A stretch of 64,000 nucleotides of DNA from CBFFRJ01 sp051486985 (GCF_051486985.1 NZ_JAHVDV010000003.1:1-64000), one strand, 5' to 3'; positions 7,485-15,473 are shown, counted from the stretch's first letter. Translations and numbers: made by a program. Notes: a model not told the origin generated them from the letters alone.

Positions 7485-7796
7485 CCTTTACCCCCTGTTC
7501 TGGGCGGCACCGGGTTGCACCTTCGCGATCTCACACTCGCCATGAGCCTGAAAGCCACGAAAGGTCGCAAAAGTGAAATTCATCAAATTCACCCCCGGCA
7601 CTTTTTCGCCACGGCGAAAGAGGTGAATTTTGCCGATACGCAGATGCGAAATATTCTGGATGATTTTGCCCGGAATGTTCCGCGAGCTGTCGAAGACGTC
7701 GAACGCACGTTGCCGGGTGATTTTTCGGAACAGGTGGCGGAGTCTATTTTTAGCAACATGATGAAGCTGCATGCGAGGCTGATAGCCAGTCAGTAA
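7485..7796 (+). pseudogene. C-terminal remnant of a HipA-family kinase gene
   Basis: The plus-frame reading VLGGTGLHLRDLTLAM, then IHQIHPRHFFATAKEV and FARNVPRAVEDVE, to the stop at 7794-7796 looks like the last ~95 residues of HipA-type serine/threonine kinases (type II toxins). No HipA N-terminal or kinase core and no HipB partner are found upstream, where the sequence is the promoter side of a divergent gene. It is best read as a decayed toxin gene; a TTG at 7515 could in principle start a short peptide. Confidence 0.7.
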
Positions 7797-7826
7797 GCGA
7801 ATTTATTAAGAAAAGAAGGAGAGAGT

Positions 7827-8162
7827 GTGGTGGACATGAATTTCATCTGGCTGGGGATTGTCAGCCTGGTTCTGATGGCAATTGCCATTCCGCTGGTGCT
7901 GCAAAAAGTGAAGCCCAACCGCTGGTACGGCGTGCGAACCGCGCGAACGCGCAATGATGAAGGGCAGTGGTACCGGGTAAACCGCTTGTACGGCAAAGTG
8001 ATGATTGTGGCGGGCGTGGCGTTTTTTGTGTTTTCAGCTCTGCTGGGAAACTGGCAGCCGGGTGAAGATAACCAGAAGATTAGCCTGGTGCTGTTTATGC
8101 TCGAAGTGCTGATCCCGGTGTTTTTTACTCAGGTCAGAGCGAGAGCCCTGGGGCGGAAATGA
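7827..8162 (+). CDS. SdpI-family membrane protein
   Basis: 111 residues starting at GTG, with AAGGAG 6 bases upstream. There are three hydrophobic segments (about residues 5-25, 56-73 and 85-103). The loop RWYGVRTARTRNDEGQWYRVN between segments 1 and 2 matches the SdpI/YhfL family, whose founder SdpI is the Bacillus immunity protein against the SdpC toxin. In enterobacteria the role is not established. It follows a HipA remnant and precedes a toxin-antitoxin pair, so it sits among toxin-related genes, which may be coincidence. Confidence 0.75.
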   Translation: MVDMNFIWLGIVSLVLMAIAIPLVLQKVKPNRWYGVRTARTRNDEGQWYRVNRLYGKVMIVAGVAFFVFSALLGNWQPGEDNQKISLVLFMLEVLIPVFFTQVRARALGRK

Positions 8163-8262
8163 TGCTCATGGTGGGTCCATTAAAGTGGAGAAGATGCGTA
8201 GCTAAGGGCTGAAAATTGATTCGTCCGGTAGCCAAAATGAATATTGTTATGAGTCTATATTT

Positions 8263-8278
8263 GGTCTAAATTAAGACC
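8263..8278. promoter_or_regulatory. Palindromic operator candidate of the toxin-antitoxin operon
   Basis: GGTCT (8263-8267) and AGACC (8274-8278) bracket AAATTA, forming a near-perfect 16-bp palindrome 20 bases before the antitoxin ATG. TATATT at 8256-8261 is a good -10 box just upstream, so a bound antitoxin or complex would block transcription. Binding is inferred. Confidence 0.5.
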
Positions 8279-8298
8279 GATCAGAGCAAGGACAATAT

Positions 8299-8532
8299 AT
8301 GAAAATTGAAACGATAAGCTATATCAAGAAGAATGCTGCGACGCTTGAACTGGACGAGCCTATTCTGGTCACGCAAAACGGCGTACCTGCTTATGTCATT
8401 GAATCCTGGGAGCAAAGGCAAGACAGAGAAAATGCCATCGCACTTCTTAAATTGTTGACGCTATCCGAAAAAGAAAAATCCGAAGGTAAGGCAGTGAGTA
8501 AGGAACAACTCCTGGACGGCCTTGGTTTGTAA
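8299..8532 (+). CDS. Type II antitoxin, Phd/YefM-like
   Basis: 77 residues. The N-terminal half (MKIETISYIKKNAATLEL then EPILVTQNGVPAYVIES) matches the Phd/YefM DNA-binding fold of type II antitoxins, in which a short helix-rich N-terminus is followed by ILVTQNGxPAYVI. The C-terminal half is charged and would wrap the toxin. It lies 30 bases before the RelE/ParE-type toxin gene and behind a palindromic operator, the standard arrangement. Confidence 0.85.
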   Translation: MKIETISYIKKNAATLELDEPILVTQNGVPAYVIESWEQRQDRENAIALLKLLTLSEKEKSEGKAVSKEQLLDGLGL

Positions 8533-8562
8533 ATCAGGGATCTTTGAGCAAAAGGAATTCAA

Positions 8563-8898
8563 ATGGCAACGTCAATTGTGTCTTTCGAGTACACCCCAAC
8601 AGTGGATATGTGCCTGAAGGAAATTATCAATCACCTTCGCCGCCACGACATTAATGCGGGTCCCGTCATCAAAGAGCTTCTTGAGGAATTTGAACGTAAG
8701 GTTCGTCAGTTCCCTCAAGGCTGCCATGTTTGCCCGGAACTTTTAAAGATTGGCTCTGGGAAATATCGGGAATGTAACACGAGCAGAGGCTATAGGATCC
8801 TGTATTCAGTCGATGCGGAAGTCATCACTGTCCATGCTGTTCTGGCCCAAAAACAGGATATAAAGCAACTGCTATTTAAGCGCCTCTTACTCATGTAA
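8563..8898 (+). CDS. Type II toxin, RelE/ParE superfamily
   Basis: 111 residues, slightly longer than typical RelE or ParE. The C-terminal part (YRECNTSRGYRILYSV, then ITVHAVLAQKQDIKQLLFKRL) has the RelE/ParE strand pattern and the closing QDI...LFKRL seen in many of these toxins. Whether it cleaves mRNA or acts on gyrase cannot be told. It is the second gene of the pair that begins at 8299. No frameshift is seen, so the module looks intact. Confidence 0.8.
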   Translation: MATSIVSFEYTPTVDMCLKEIINHLRRHDINAGPVIKELLEEFERKVRQFPQGCHVCPELLKIGSGKYRECNTSRGYRILYSVDAEVITVHAVLAQKQDIKQLLFKRLLLM

Positions 8899-8971
8899 AG
8901 GCGCTCATCTGTGTGAGTAATCTATTACATCTGATTGCTCCACTATCCGCAAAAAATGGCAGAAGGTCCCC

Positions 8972-9535
8972 TTACACACATGGCCCGGTCGCACAGCCGT
9001 ACATCATCACCAGCGGGAAAATAGGGATCATGAGCGGTGCCAGATAACTGACATTCTGCTCGGTCCTGTCGGTTATCATCACCGTCACGGGAGGTTCCAG
9101 TCTGGTCGCGTCAGTGGTGCGATAACGCAGAATCCCATCATAAGTGCCTCTCGCTTTAAAGACCGCCACCAGCGTTTTTCCGGACTCCATCACGTGGGCG
9201 TTATAGTGATATTTGAGTCTGTCAGCCTGAGCGGGAGTGAGCTGTGTTGCGTCGACAATTGCACGATACTCCGCCGTGACCTCTTTATCTTTCACCACAA
9301 AGTACACCGCCACACCGGGGCTTTTATCCCTGAACTCATCATAAAAGGCTTTATAGTCGTTATACACATCGCTCGTCTTATCGCGTTCAAAAACGTAGCC
9401 GTAGTTGTCCGACAGAACGGTGATGTAATGCTCCGTCACCCGCAGATAGGTGAGGGTATCCTCTTTCGGCATCGGCGTAGTGGTTGCGCAACCGGCCAGT
9501 AACATCATCATGAGCAGCAATACAATTTGCTTCAT
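8972..9535 (-). CDS. Outer or inner membrane lipoprotein of unknown function
   Basis: 187 residues from the ATG at 9535, which has GGAAGAG in front; an upstream ATG at 9547 overlaps that site. The N-terminus MKQIVLLLMMMLLAGC is a lipoprotein signal with lipobox LLAGC; the residue after Cys is Ala, so export to the outer membrane is possible. The middle is an alpha/beta domain with many charged residues, and the C-terminus has a hydrophobic stretch (LAPLMIPIFPLVMMYG) before CATGPCV. I do not recognise the family. Confidence 0.65.
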   Translation of the reverse strand: MKQIVLLLMMMLLAGCATTTPMPKEDTLTYLRVTEHYITVLSDNYGYVFERDKTSDVYNDYKAFYDEFRDKSPGVAVYFVVKDKEVTAEYRAIVDATQLTPAQADRLKYHYNAHVMESGKTLVAVFKARGTYDGILRYRTTDATRLEPPVTVMITDRTEQNVSYLAPLMIPIFPLVMMYGCATGPCV

Positions 9536-9671
9536 TGTCTCTTCCATGTGAATCGATCTTTATTGGGTGAGAAGTATAGTCCGTACAGAGTTGAGGGAAA
9601 GAGGCGCTACGGGAATGGGTAGGGAAAGGGAATCAAGCCCCCGCAAGGGTGGGCCTGATAAAACACTAAAA

Positions 9672-10214
9672 TCACGCCAGGCGCGGATACCCGTCCGCAA
9701 TCGCATCGCCGGTGAACTGGGCAATCCAGCCCTCCGGGTTGTCGAAAATGCGGATGGCGGTAAAGTTCGGCTCTGAGCCCATGTCAAACCAGTGCGGTGT
9801 GCCGGCGGGCACGGAGATCAGGTCGTTTTTCTCGCACAATACCTGATAGACCGCATCGTCGATGTGCAGGCAGAACAGCCCGGCACCTTCCACAAAAAAA
9901 CGCACTTCATCTTCGCCGTGGGTATGTTCGTTGAGGAATTTGGCGCGTAGCGCCTCCTTTTGCGGATTGTCGGCGCGCAGGCTGATGACGTCCCAGCTCT
10001 GGTAGCCTTTTTCTGCAACCAGCTTATCAATGGCGTGCTGATAGGCGGTGATCACCGTTTCGGGCGACGGGTCAGCACCCAGGTCGCGATCCGCTTCCCA
10101 GCGCTCAAAGCGCACGGCTTTCGCGTTCAGTTTTTGCTGGATTTCGGTGGCGTCAGTGCTCTGCCAGAGGGGCTGGCTGGCGTCTTTGTCTGAATAAATA
10201 GTCAGTGCGCTCAT
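9672..10214 (-). CDS. mtnD: Acireductone dioxygenase (methionine salvage)
   Basis: 180 residues, the usual size. MtnD oxidises 1,2-dihydroxy-3-keto-5-methylthiopentene to the keto-acid precursor of methionine when iron is bound, or to an off-pathway product with nickel. The cupin metal motif HTHGEDEVRFF and the later PHWFD histidine are present. Its start overlaps the end of mtnC by 4 bases. It is the last gene of mtnBCD, and its product would be aminated to methionine by the transaminase encoded by the divergent ybdL. Confidence 0.95.
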   Translation of the reverse strand: MSALTIYSDKDASQPLWQSTDATEIQQKLNAKAVRFERWEADRDLGADPSPETVITAYQHAIDKLVAEKGYQSWDVISLRADNPQKEALRAKFLNEHTHGEDEVRFFVEGAGLFCLHIDDAVYQVLCEKNDLISVPAGTPHWFDMGSEPNFTAIRIFDNPEGWIAQFTGDAIADGYPRLA

Positions 10215-10903
10215 GAAGGGATCTGCTCCGGCTTAATGTGGTCGAAAGAGGGGACCTGGTGATGATGGCTGGCGGCATCGTTGTCGCCTCGAATCAGCTG
10301 TAGGGTACGCAAACCGGCCTGTTCGGCAGCGTCCAGCTCCTGATGAATATCTGACAGGAACAAAATCTGCACCGCAGGAATGCCCAGTTGTTCAGCGATA
10401 TTGCGGTAAGACTGCACCTCGCGCTTCGCCCCTACCCGCGTGTCGAAGTAACCGCTGAACAGATGAGTAATATCACCTTCGTCGCTGTAGCCAAATAACA
10501 GTTTCTGCGCCGCCACGGAGCCAGAGGAATAAACATACAAATCAATGCCTTCTGCTTTCCATTGCTCCAGTGCTGGCAGTACGTCCGGGTAGAGATGACC
10601 GGTGAAATCACCGTTGACGTAACCGTCGTGCCAGATAATTCCCTGCAGGGCTTTCAGTGCGGTGGATTTGCGGTCTTCGTCCATAAACGCCAGTAGGGTG
10701 GCGAGCAGGTCGGCGGTGGTGGCATCAGGCTCATCGATTTCTTCGCGCAGGTTGTCGAGGATGGTTTTCACCGGCTCCCCATATTGCTGTGTTGCGAGAA
10801 GCGCCGGCAGGCGTTCGCGGGCGTAAGGAAATAACACGTTGTGCACAAAGCGGATATCGCTGGTGGTGCCTTCAATGTCGGTTACAATCGCTCGGATCAT
10901 CAT
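10211..10903 (-). CDS. mtnC: Enolase-phosphatase E1 (methionine salvage)
   Basis: 230 residues from the ATG at 10901-10903, which overlaps the mtnB stop as ATGA; a second ATG follows directly. MtnC is a HAD-superfamily enzyme that enolises and dephosphorylates diketomethylthiopentyl phosphate. The HAD motif I reads IVTDIEGTTSD, motif II VYSSGS, and motif III/IV lie in ILFLSDIHQELDAA. Translation is probably coupled to mtnB. A longer reading from 10933 lies within mtnB and is not favoured. Confidence 0.94.
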   Translation of the reverse strand: MMIRAIVTDIEGTTSDIRFVHNVLFPYARERLPALLATQQYGEPVKTILDNLREEIDEPDATTADLLATLLAFMDEDRKSTALKALQGIIWHDGYVNGDFTGHLYPDVLPALEQWKAEGIDLYVYSSGSVAAQKLLFGYSDEGDITHLFSGYFDTRVGAKREVQSYRNIAEQLGIPAVQILFLSDIHQELDAAEQAGLRTLQLIRGDNDAASHHHQVPSFDHIKPEQIPS

Positions 10904-11511
10904 TTCTCCAGCAGTCGTCGCTGCATGTCGCATTCAAACAGGAATTCCAGCCCTTCAAGATGCCGACGGGCCTCCGCCACATCACGCCCCCAGCAGGTCA
11001 GACCGTGTCCGCGCAGTAAAAAACCATAATTGAGCGGGCGGGCGCGAGCATACTGCTCAATCTGGCGGGCGAGGGCATCAATATCCTGGCTGTTGTCAAA
11101 AATTGCAATGGGCACGGTATCAAGATGGGTCGTCTGCCCGCGCAGGGATTTTTGCATTTCGTAGCCGCTCAGCAGAAGTTCAGGCGCAGGTTCCACGCGA
11201 GAGAGCACCGTCGCATTGACCGTGTGGACGTGCAGTACGGCCCCGGCATCGGGAAAAAGACGGTAAATCAGCGTATGCAGCCCGGTCTCGGCTGAGGGTC
11301 TGCGCCCGGACGGCGCATGATTGTCGGCAATGGACACCTGAAGGAAATCATCCGTGGTCAGGCTGCCCTTGTCTTTGCCGGACTCGCTCAACCAGCACCA
11401 CTGCGCATCTTCTCGTACCGACATATTGCCGCCGGTGGCCGGGGACCAGCCTTTCTGGCCAATCCAGTGGCAGGCGCGAACAAGTTCTTGAAGTTGCAGG
11501 TTGTCTGTCAT
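10900..11511 (-). CDS. mtnB: Methylthioribulose-1-phosphate dehydratase
   Basis: 203 residues of the class II aldolase/adducin family: TGGNMSVRE near the N-terminus, the zinc-binding HVHT, and a third zinc-ligand histidine in RGHGLTCWG. MtnB dehydrates methylthioribulose 1-phosphate, the product of MtnK and MtnA. Neither mtnK nor mtnA is in this window, so the first salvage steps must be encoded elsewhere or be missing. AGGAAG precedes the start. It is the first gene of mtnBCD and reads away from the shared MetJ box. Confidence 0.94.
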   Translation of the reverse strand: MTDNLQLQELVRACHWIGQKGWSPATGGNMSVREDAQWCWLSESGKDKGSLTTDDFLQVSIADNHAPSGRRPSAETGLHTLIYRLFPDAGAVLHVHTVNATVLSRVEPAPELLLSGYEMQKSLRGQTTHLDTVPIAIFDNSQDIDALARQIEQYARARPLNYGFLLRGHGLTCWGRDVAEARRHLEGLEFLFECDMQRRLLEK

Positions 11512-11566
11512 GGTCTTCCTTTATGTGCGCCATACGCTCGCGTCGGCAGGAATATTGTTATGGTTT

Positions 11567-11582
11567 AGACGTCTAAGCGTCT
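11567..11582. promoter_or_regulatory. Tandem MetJ boxes between mtnB and ybdL
   Basis: AGACGTCT at 11567-11574 is a perfect met-box, and AAGCGTCT at 11575-11582 matches 6 of 8 bases of a second one directly adjacent. MetJ binds tandem 8-bp boxes with S-adenosylmethionine as co-repressor. The boxes lie 56 bases from the mtnB start and 68 from the ybdL start. A ybdL promoter candidate (TTGCCA at 11586-11591, TATAGT at 11608-11613, spacer 16) lies just downstream, so one site could control both directions. Confidence 0.8.
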
Positions 11583-11649
11583 TGATTGCCAAATACTAAC
11601 ATCGTGTTATAGTGGCGGCAACATCAGTATCACAAGCAGGCACGCAACC

Positions 11650-12810
11650 ATGAGCGACAACACACTGATTCCGCAAAGTAAACTTCCCGCCCTGAGCACC
11701 ACCATTTTCACGCAAATGAGCGCGCTGGCGCAGCAGCATCAGGCCATTAACCTCTCGCAGGGGTTCCCGGATTTTGACGGCCCACGCTATTTGCAGGCGC
11801 GTCTGGCGCACCATGTGGCCGAAGGGGCGAACCAGTACGCACCGATGACGGGTGTGCAGGCGCTGCGCGATGCCATTGCCGACAAAACCGAAGCGCTCTA
11901 TGGCTATAAACCGGATGCGGGCACCGACATCACCGTGACCGCTGGTGCGACCGAAGCGCTGTATGCGGCAATCACCGCGCTGGTGCGCAAGGGCGATGAA
12001 GTTATCTGCTTTGACCCAAGCTACGACAGCTACGCCCCGGCGGTGCAACTGTCTGGTGGTGTGCTGAAGCGGATTGCCCTGCAGCCGCCGCATTTTCGTG
12101 TCGACTGGCAGGCATTTGCCGGGCTGCTGAGTGATAAAACCCGTCTGGTTATCCTCAATACGCCACATAACCCGTCGGCGACGGTGTGGCGAAAAGAAGA
12201 TTTTGCAGCGCTCTGGCAGGCAATTGGCGATAAAGAAATTTATGTGCTGAGCGATGAAGTTTACGAGCATATCTGTTTTGCAAAAGAGGGCCATGCCAGC
12301 GTGCTGGCACACCCGCAACTGCGTCAGCGGGCGATTGCCGTCTCATCCTTCGGTAAGACCTATCACATGACCGGCTGGAAAGTGGGTTACTGTGTGGCAC
12401 CGGCGGCCATCAGTGCAGAATTACGCAAGGTGCACCAGTACCTCACCTTCTCGGTCAATACGCCTGCACAGCTGGCGCTGGCGGACATGCTGCGTGCCGA
12501 GCCGGAACATTATCGTGAATTACCGGAATTTTATCGCGCGCGGCGGGATCTACTGATCAATGCGCTCAGCAGCAGTCGTCTGGAAATTCTGCCCTGCGAA
12601 GGGACGTACTTCCTGCTGGCGGATTACAGCGCCATTTCCAGTCTTGATGATGTGAGTTTTTGCCAGTGGCTGACCAAAGAGGTGGGTGTGGCCGCGATCC
12701 CGCTCTCCGTGTTCTGCGCCGATCCCTTCCCGCATAAACTGATTCGTTTGTGCTTTGCGAAGCAGGAATCGACGCTGCTGGCCGCCGCTGAGCGGTTATG
12801 CCAGCTGTAG
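11650..12810 (+). CDS. ybdL: Methionine aminotransferase (PLP-dependent)
   Basis: 386 residues, equal to E. coli YbdL, a class I/II aminotransferase that prefers methionine. The PLP lysine lies in SSFGKTYHMTGWKVG; LNTPHNPSATVW and LSDEVYEH are the cofactor-binding stretches. Beside mtnBCD it is well placed to convert 4-methylthio-2-oxobutanoate to methionine, the last salvage step. In K-12 the divergent neighbour is ybdH; here it is mtnBCD. Its stop directly abuts the ybdM stop on the other strand. Confidence 0.93.
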   Translation: MSDNTLIPQSKLPALSTTIFTQMSALAQQHQAINLSQGFPDFDGPRYLQARLAHHVAEGANQYAPMTGVQALRDAIADKTEALYGYKPDAGTDITVTAGATEALYAAITALVRKGDEVICFDPSYDSYAPAVQLSGGVLKRIALQPPHFRVDWQAFAGLLSDKTRLVILNTPHNPSATVWRKEDFAALWQAIGDKEIYVLSDEVYEHICFAKEGHASVLAHPQLRQRAIAVSSFGKTYHMTGWKVGYCVAPAAISAELRKVHQYLTFSVNTPAQLALADMLRAEPEHYRELPEFYRARRDLLINALSSSRLEILPCEGTYFLLADYSAISSLDDVSFCQWLTKEVGVAAIPLSVFCADPFPHKLIRLCFAKQESTLLAAAERLCQL

Positions 12811-13449
12811 TTATTTCACCGTCCAGGCACGGGAGAACCGACGGCCGGCAAAGAGCTCTGTCAGGCCGTTGATCTGTTTCAGACGCAGCACTTCGTCACT
12901 GTCCATTCCCAGCTCTTTGCCGATTCGCTCATCATCCCAGCCGCTGCGCGCCAGCTCGCGAATGATTTCGGACATCTCACTGATCTGGTGACGCCCCCGC
13001 GCACGGTTGTGGCGGATGGTAGAGGCCATACGGTCGGATTTACTGGCGTGATCGCTGCTAAGGCAGGTCACCGGCAGATAGCCTCTGAGTTTTTTCTTCA
13101 GCGATGCCCGATTTTTCCCTAATTCGTGACGGTGAAAGCCATCGACGATTTCAAAATGGTCGGGCTTCGCCTCCTGCACCACAATGGGCTGGGTAAAGCC
13201 GTCCGCCTCAAGGGATTTGAGTAAAAGCCTTTTTTCCGGCGGGGCGACGTTATTGGGATTGTAGTCATTGGGTGAGATCTTACTGCTTTCAATCCACAGC
13301 ACGCAGTCTACAGGCTGATCGTTAAAGGGGCTGTATTCATGAAGCAGGATACGAAACCGGTTGATGACATCAATGCGTTTCTCTGCGGGTAATGAAGCGA
13401 GTAACGTCCTCAGTTCTTGCATTAATTGCTGTTGCATAGGATGCCCCAC
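12811..13449 (-). CDS. ybdM: YbdM, ParB/sulfiredoxin-like nuclease-fold protein (IbrB family)
   Basis: 212 residues from 13449, or 208 from the inner Met at 13437. Residues ~55-125 form a ParB/Srx-like domain with the motif EIVDGFHRHELGK; residues ~140-200 (ISEMSEIIRELARSGWDDERIGKELGMDSDEVLRLK) look like a helix-turn-helix of the ParB/KorB type. E. coli YbdM is related to IbrB, which acts with IbrA to raise expression of eib genes. The start lies inside the 3' end of ybdN, so the two are translationally linked. Molecular activity is unknown. Confidence 0.88.
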   Translation of the reverse strand: MGHPMQQQLMQELRTLLASLPAEKRIDVINRFRILLHEYSPFNDQPVDCVLWIESSKISPNDYNPNNVAPPEKRLLLKSLEADGFTQPIVVQEAKPDHFEIVDGFHRHELGKNRASLKKKLRGYLPVTCLSSDHASKSDRMASTIRHNRARGRHQISEMSEIIRELARSGWDDERIGKELGMDSDEVLRLKQINGLTELFAGRRFSRAWTVK

Positions 13450-14651
13450 TCTTTACGTTTGTTTTTGACACGGTCGTGATAACGCTTGTAATTGCTGGTC
13501 TTAGTCGGACTGAAAGAGAGCGCCCGGCACCAGTAATCATTGTTGAGCAGAACCTTGCAGATGCGCCGCCAGGAGGGAATGTCTTTCGCGCCGGCGTCAC
13601 AGTTTTGATAATCAGGAATATGCGCCATACCCTGCTTTTCATACCAGTGTAAATAGACGGCAATTTTATTTCGGTAATGTTCTGCGGTTTGCTCTGGCAT
13701 GCTGTCGAGCAGCAGTAGAGCGTACTCGCGCCAGCTCAGATGAGCCGGTTTGAGCAGTTTGCGGTGGCCATAGAACTGATTGTCCTGCCCGGCATAGACC
13801 CCGCCGCTGCTGACGCCGCTTACCCGTTCACACATCAGTGCCCACCGCTCTGGCTCCACAACGTGATAAAGCCACAGCCCCTGGCGTTGTTCCGGCCCAA
13901 AAGGCTCACAGATACGCATGTACCTGGCCGCGACGCCAGCCTGATACATCAGGTTGTAAAGCGGGTTGTAAGGCGCGCCGGTTTTCGCAAACCAGGTCCA
14001 GATATCCGCCGTTTTCCAGTCGTAAATGGGGTAAATATACCAGGCGTGTCCGCGAGGAGCGGCCGTTGTCCAGGGTTTATCATCGGCAAAACGCATTTTT
14101 CGTGCCGAGGCGATGGACATAAAACGGTTGTAAGACTCGTCCGCGCGAATACCAATCAGCATGGCGGCAGGACGGTTATTGGCAAACCAGTCCGCAAACT
14201 TGCCGACGAAAGCCTCAAAGGTCATGCCCTGCTCATAAAAGGGGAGCGTTTCAGGCCGGGTAATCGCATGTGCCGGAGGCTGGCGCACCCACTCAACGCC
14301 CGGCTCCCAGCACTGCCAGGTCGGTGCGTACTGAGATAATCCGTTTTGTGTGGTGAGAGGAAGCGCTACCCAGTAAAATTTGTCGATAACATCTTCATAC
14401 TCCACCCGCATCTGCTCGACAAAATTAATGGTGTAAGTAAATTGCGCTTCCCAGTCGATAAATAACACGCTGATTTTCTTTTTAAACTTACGGGCAAGCT
14501 GAACGGTTAAATTCAGCATAATGCTTGAATCCTTGCCGCCGGAAAAAGAGAGGCAGACTTTTGGGAACGTCTCCAGTGTCCACGTAATCCTCTCTATGCT
14601 GGCTTCCAGGACATTCTGATCCAGCGTTCTTTTTTGAATATGCATCATCAA
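13422..14651 (-). CDS. ybdN: YbdN, PAPS-reductase-like protein (IbrA family)
   Basis: About 409 residues; three consecutive ATG codons (14651, 14648, 14645) could start it. The N-terminal PP-loop SFSGGKDSS is that of adenylyl-sulfate/PAPS reductases and related ATP pyrophosphatases, followed by VLFIDWEAQF, GIRADESYNRF, and the C-terminal DUF3440-type part (WRRICKVLLNNDYWCRALSFSP). It is the YbdN/IbrA protein, a known partner of YbdM/IbrB. There is no sulfate-assimilation context, so a regulatory or nucleic-acid-modifying role is more likely than sulfite production; this is an inference. Confidence 0.88.
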   Translation of the reverse strand: MMMHIQKRTLDQNVLEASIERITWTLETFPKVCLSFSGGKDSSIMLNLTVQLARKFKKKISVLFIDWEAQFTYTINFVEQMRVEYEDVIDKFYWVALPLTTQNGLSQYAPTWQCWEPGVEWVRQPPAHAITRPETLPFYEQGMTFEAFVGKFADWFANNRPAAMLIGIRADESYNRFMSIASARKMRFADDKPWTTAAPRGHAWYIYPIYDWKTADIWTWFAKTGAPYNPLYNLMYQAGVAARYMRICEPFGPEQRQGLWLYHVVEPERWALMCERVSGVSSGGVYAGQDNQFYGHRKLLKPAHLSWREYALLLLDSMPEQTAEHYRNKIAVYLHWYEKQGMAHIPDYQNCDAGAKDIPSWRRICKVLLNNDYWCRALSFSPTKTSNYKRYHDRVKNKRKEWGILCNSN

Positions 14652-15330
14652 TGATTCCTGAATGAACGCGTCAATAAGCGAGAGATGATAATAAAAATAC
14701 GCGGCGGGGTAATCTTTAATTTTCTATAGATTTCAATGATATAACATTTTAAAATATCCTGTATTACTTATATTTAAACACTGTTGCGCTTTGTCGGTAT
14801 TTACAAGCAAAGGGGAGTAAGTTTTTCCATGTGTAATTATGTGTAGGCTTTAGAGAATAATTCATTGGTCTGGTCTATGAGTGAATACGGGTTGCGTGGC
14901 AGGTTCCTGCCGTCATCTTTCCCTTTGACGCGCCCGGTTAAAGGGGGGCAGGAGCGATGAGTGATATGAAAAGTTTTAACTATTATTCATTGGATGAATA
15001 TTTTTTATGGCAGTGATGGTTCAGGCGGCTATACATTTCTCGTTACTATTTACCAGAGCCTTTTTATTTCCCGGGTAAATAGCATTTCAGTTCATATCGC
15101 AGACATAACCTGCGGTGAAACGCAGAAAACCCTGACGATGACCCTCTGCGTGTGCAGGAGCTTTAATGGCGAAACCTATCACAATCATAGGCAGTATCAG
15201 ACGGGTTTACATTGTTATACGCGCGCGAGAGTGTTCTAATCCCTAACGTCTGTGTGACAAACCATGCCGCTGTCACGCAGGCATTGCCAGCCTTACTGGC
15301 GCTGAAGCACCCACGGGTCTTTCAGGTATC

Positions 15331-15356
15331 AAGCCACCCGTGAGGTGGCTTTTTTG
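15331..15356 (+). terminator. Rho-independent terminator without an assigned gene
   Basis: AAGCCACC-CGTGA-GGTGGCTT followed by TTTTT is a textbook terminator on the plus strand. The arm ACCCGTG (15336-15342) can instead pair with CACGGGT at 15312-15318, which would disrupt the terminator, so the segment has two exclusive folds. No annotated gene feeds into it, which suggests an unannotated transcript (small RNA or small protein) upstream. Confidence 0.7.
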
Positions 15357-15457
15357 TTTCTGCCGGTGCGGCTGCGGTTTTGCAGCTTCATCGAATGTTC
15401 ATGTACGGTTTATTAAACAGTTTCGTGCGGGTTGTTAGCTAACGCTTATTGATTTGA

Positions 15458-15473
15458 TAATGCAAATGCATTA
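15458..15473. promoter_or_regulatory. Inverted repeat in the ahpC promoter region
   Basis: TAATGCA-AA-TGCATTA is a perfect 7-bp inverted repeat about 60 bases before the ahpC start codon. In E. coli, OxyR activates ahpC from this upstream region under peroxide stress. This repeat does not itself match the OxyR ATAG-N7-CTAT pattern, so its role is open. The ahpC start has a strong GGAGG (15521-15525). Confidence 0.35.

Noticed and set aside
11596..12318. 240-codon minus-strand frame opposite ybdL
   Set aside because: It is a shadow of the ybdL coding frame in GC-rich sequence.
15007..15078. 23-residue hydrophobic peptide as a type I toxin gene
   Set aside because: No clear ribosome-binding site, no recognised Hok, Ibs or Ldr signature and no evident antisense RNA promoter; reported only as part of a finding.
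14994..15239. 81-codon frame upstream of ahpC
   Set aside because: No ribosome-binding site, no hydrophobic or domain pattern, and it runs through probable structured RNA; kept only as part of the interval note.
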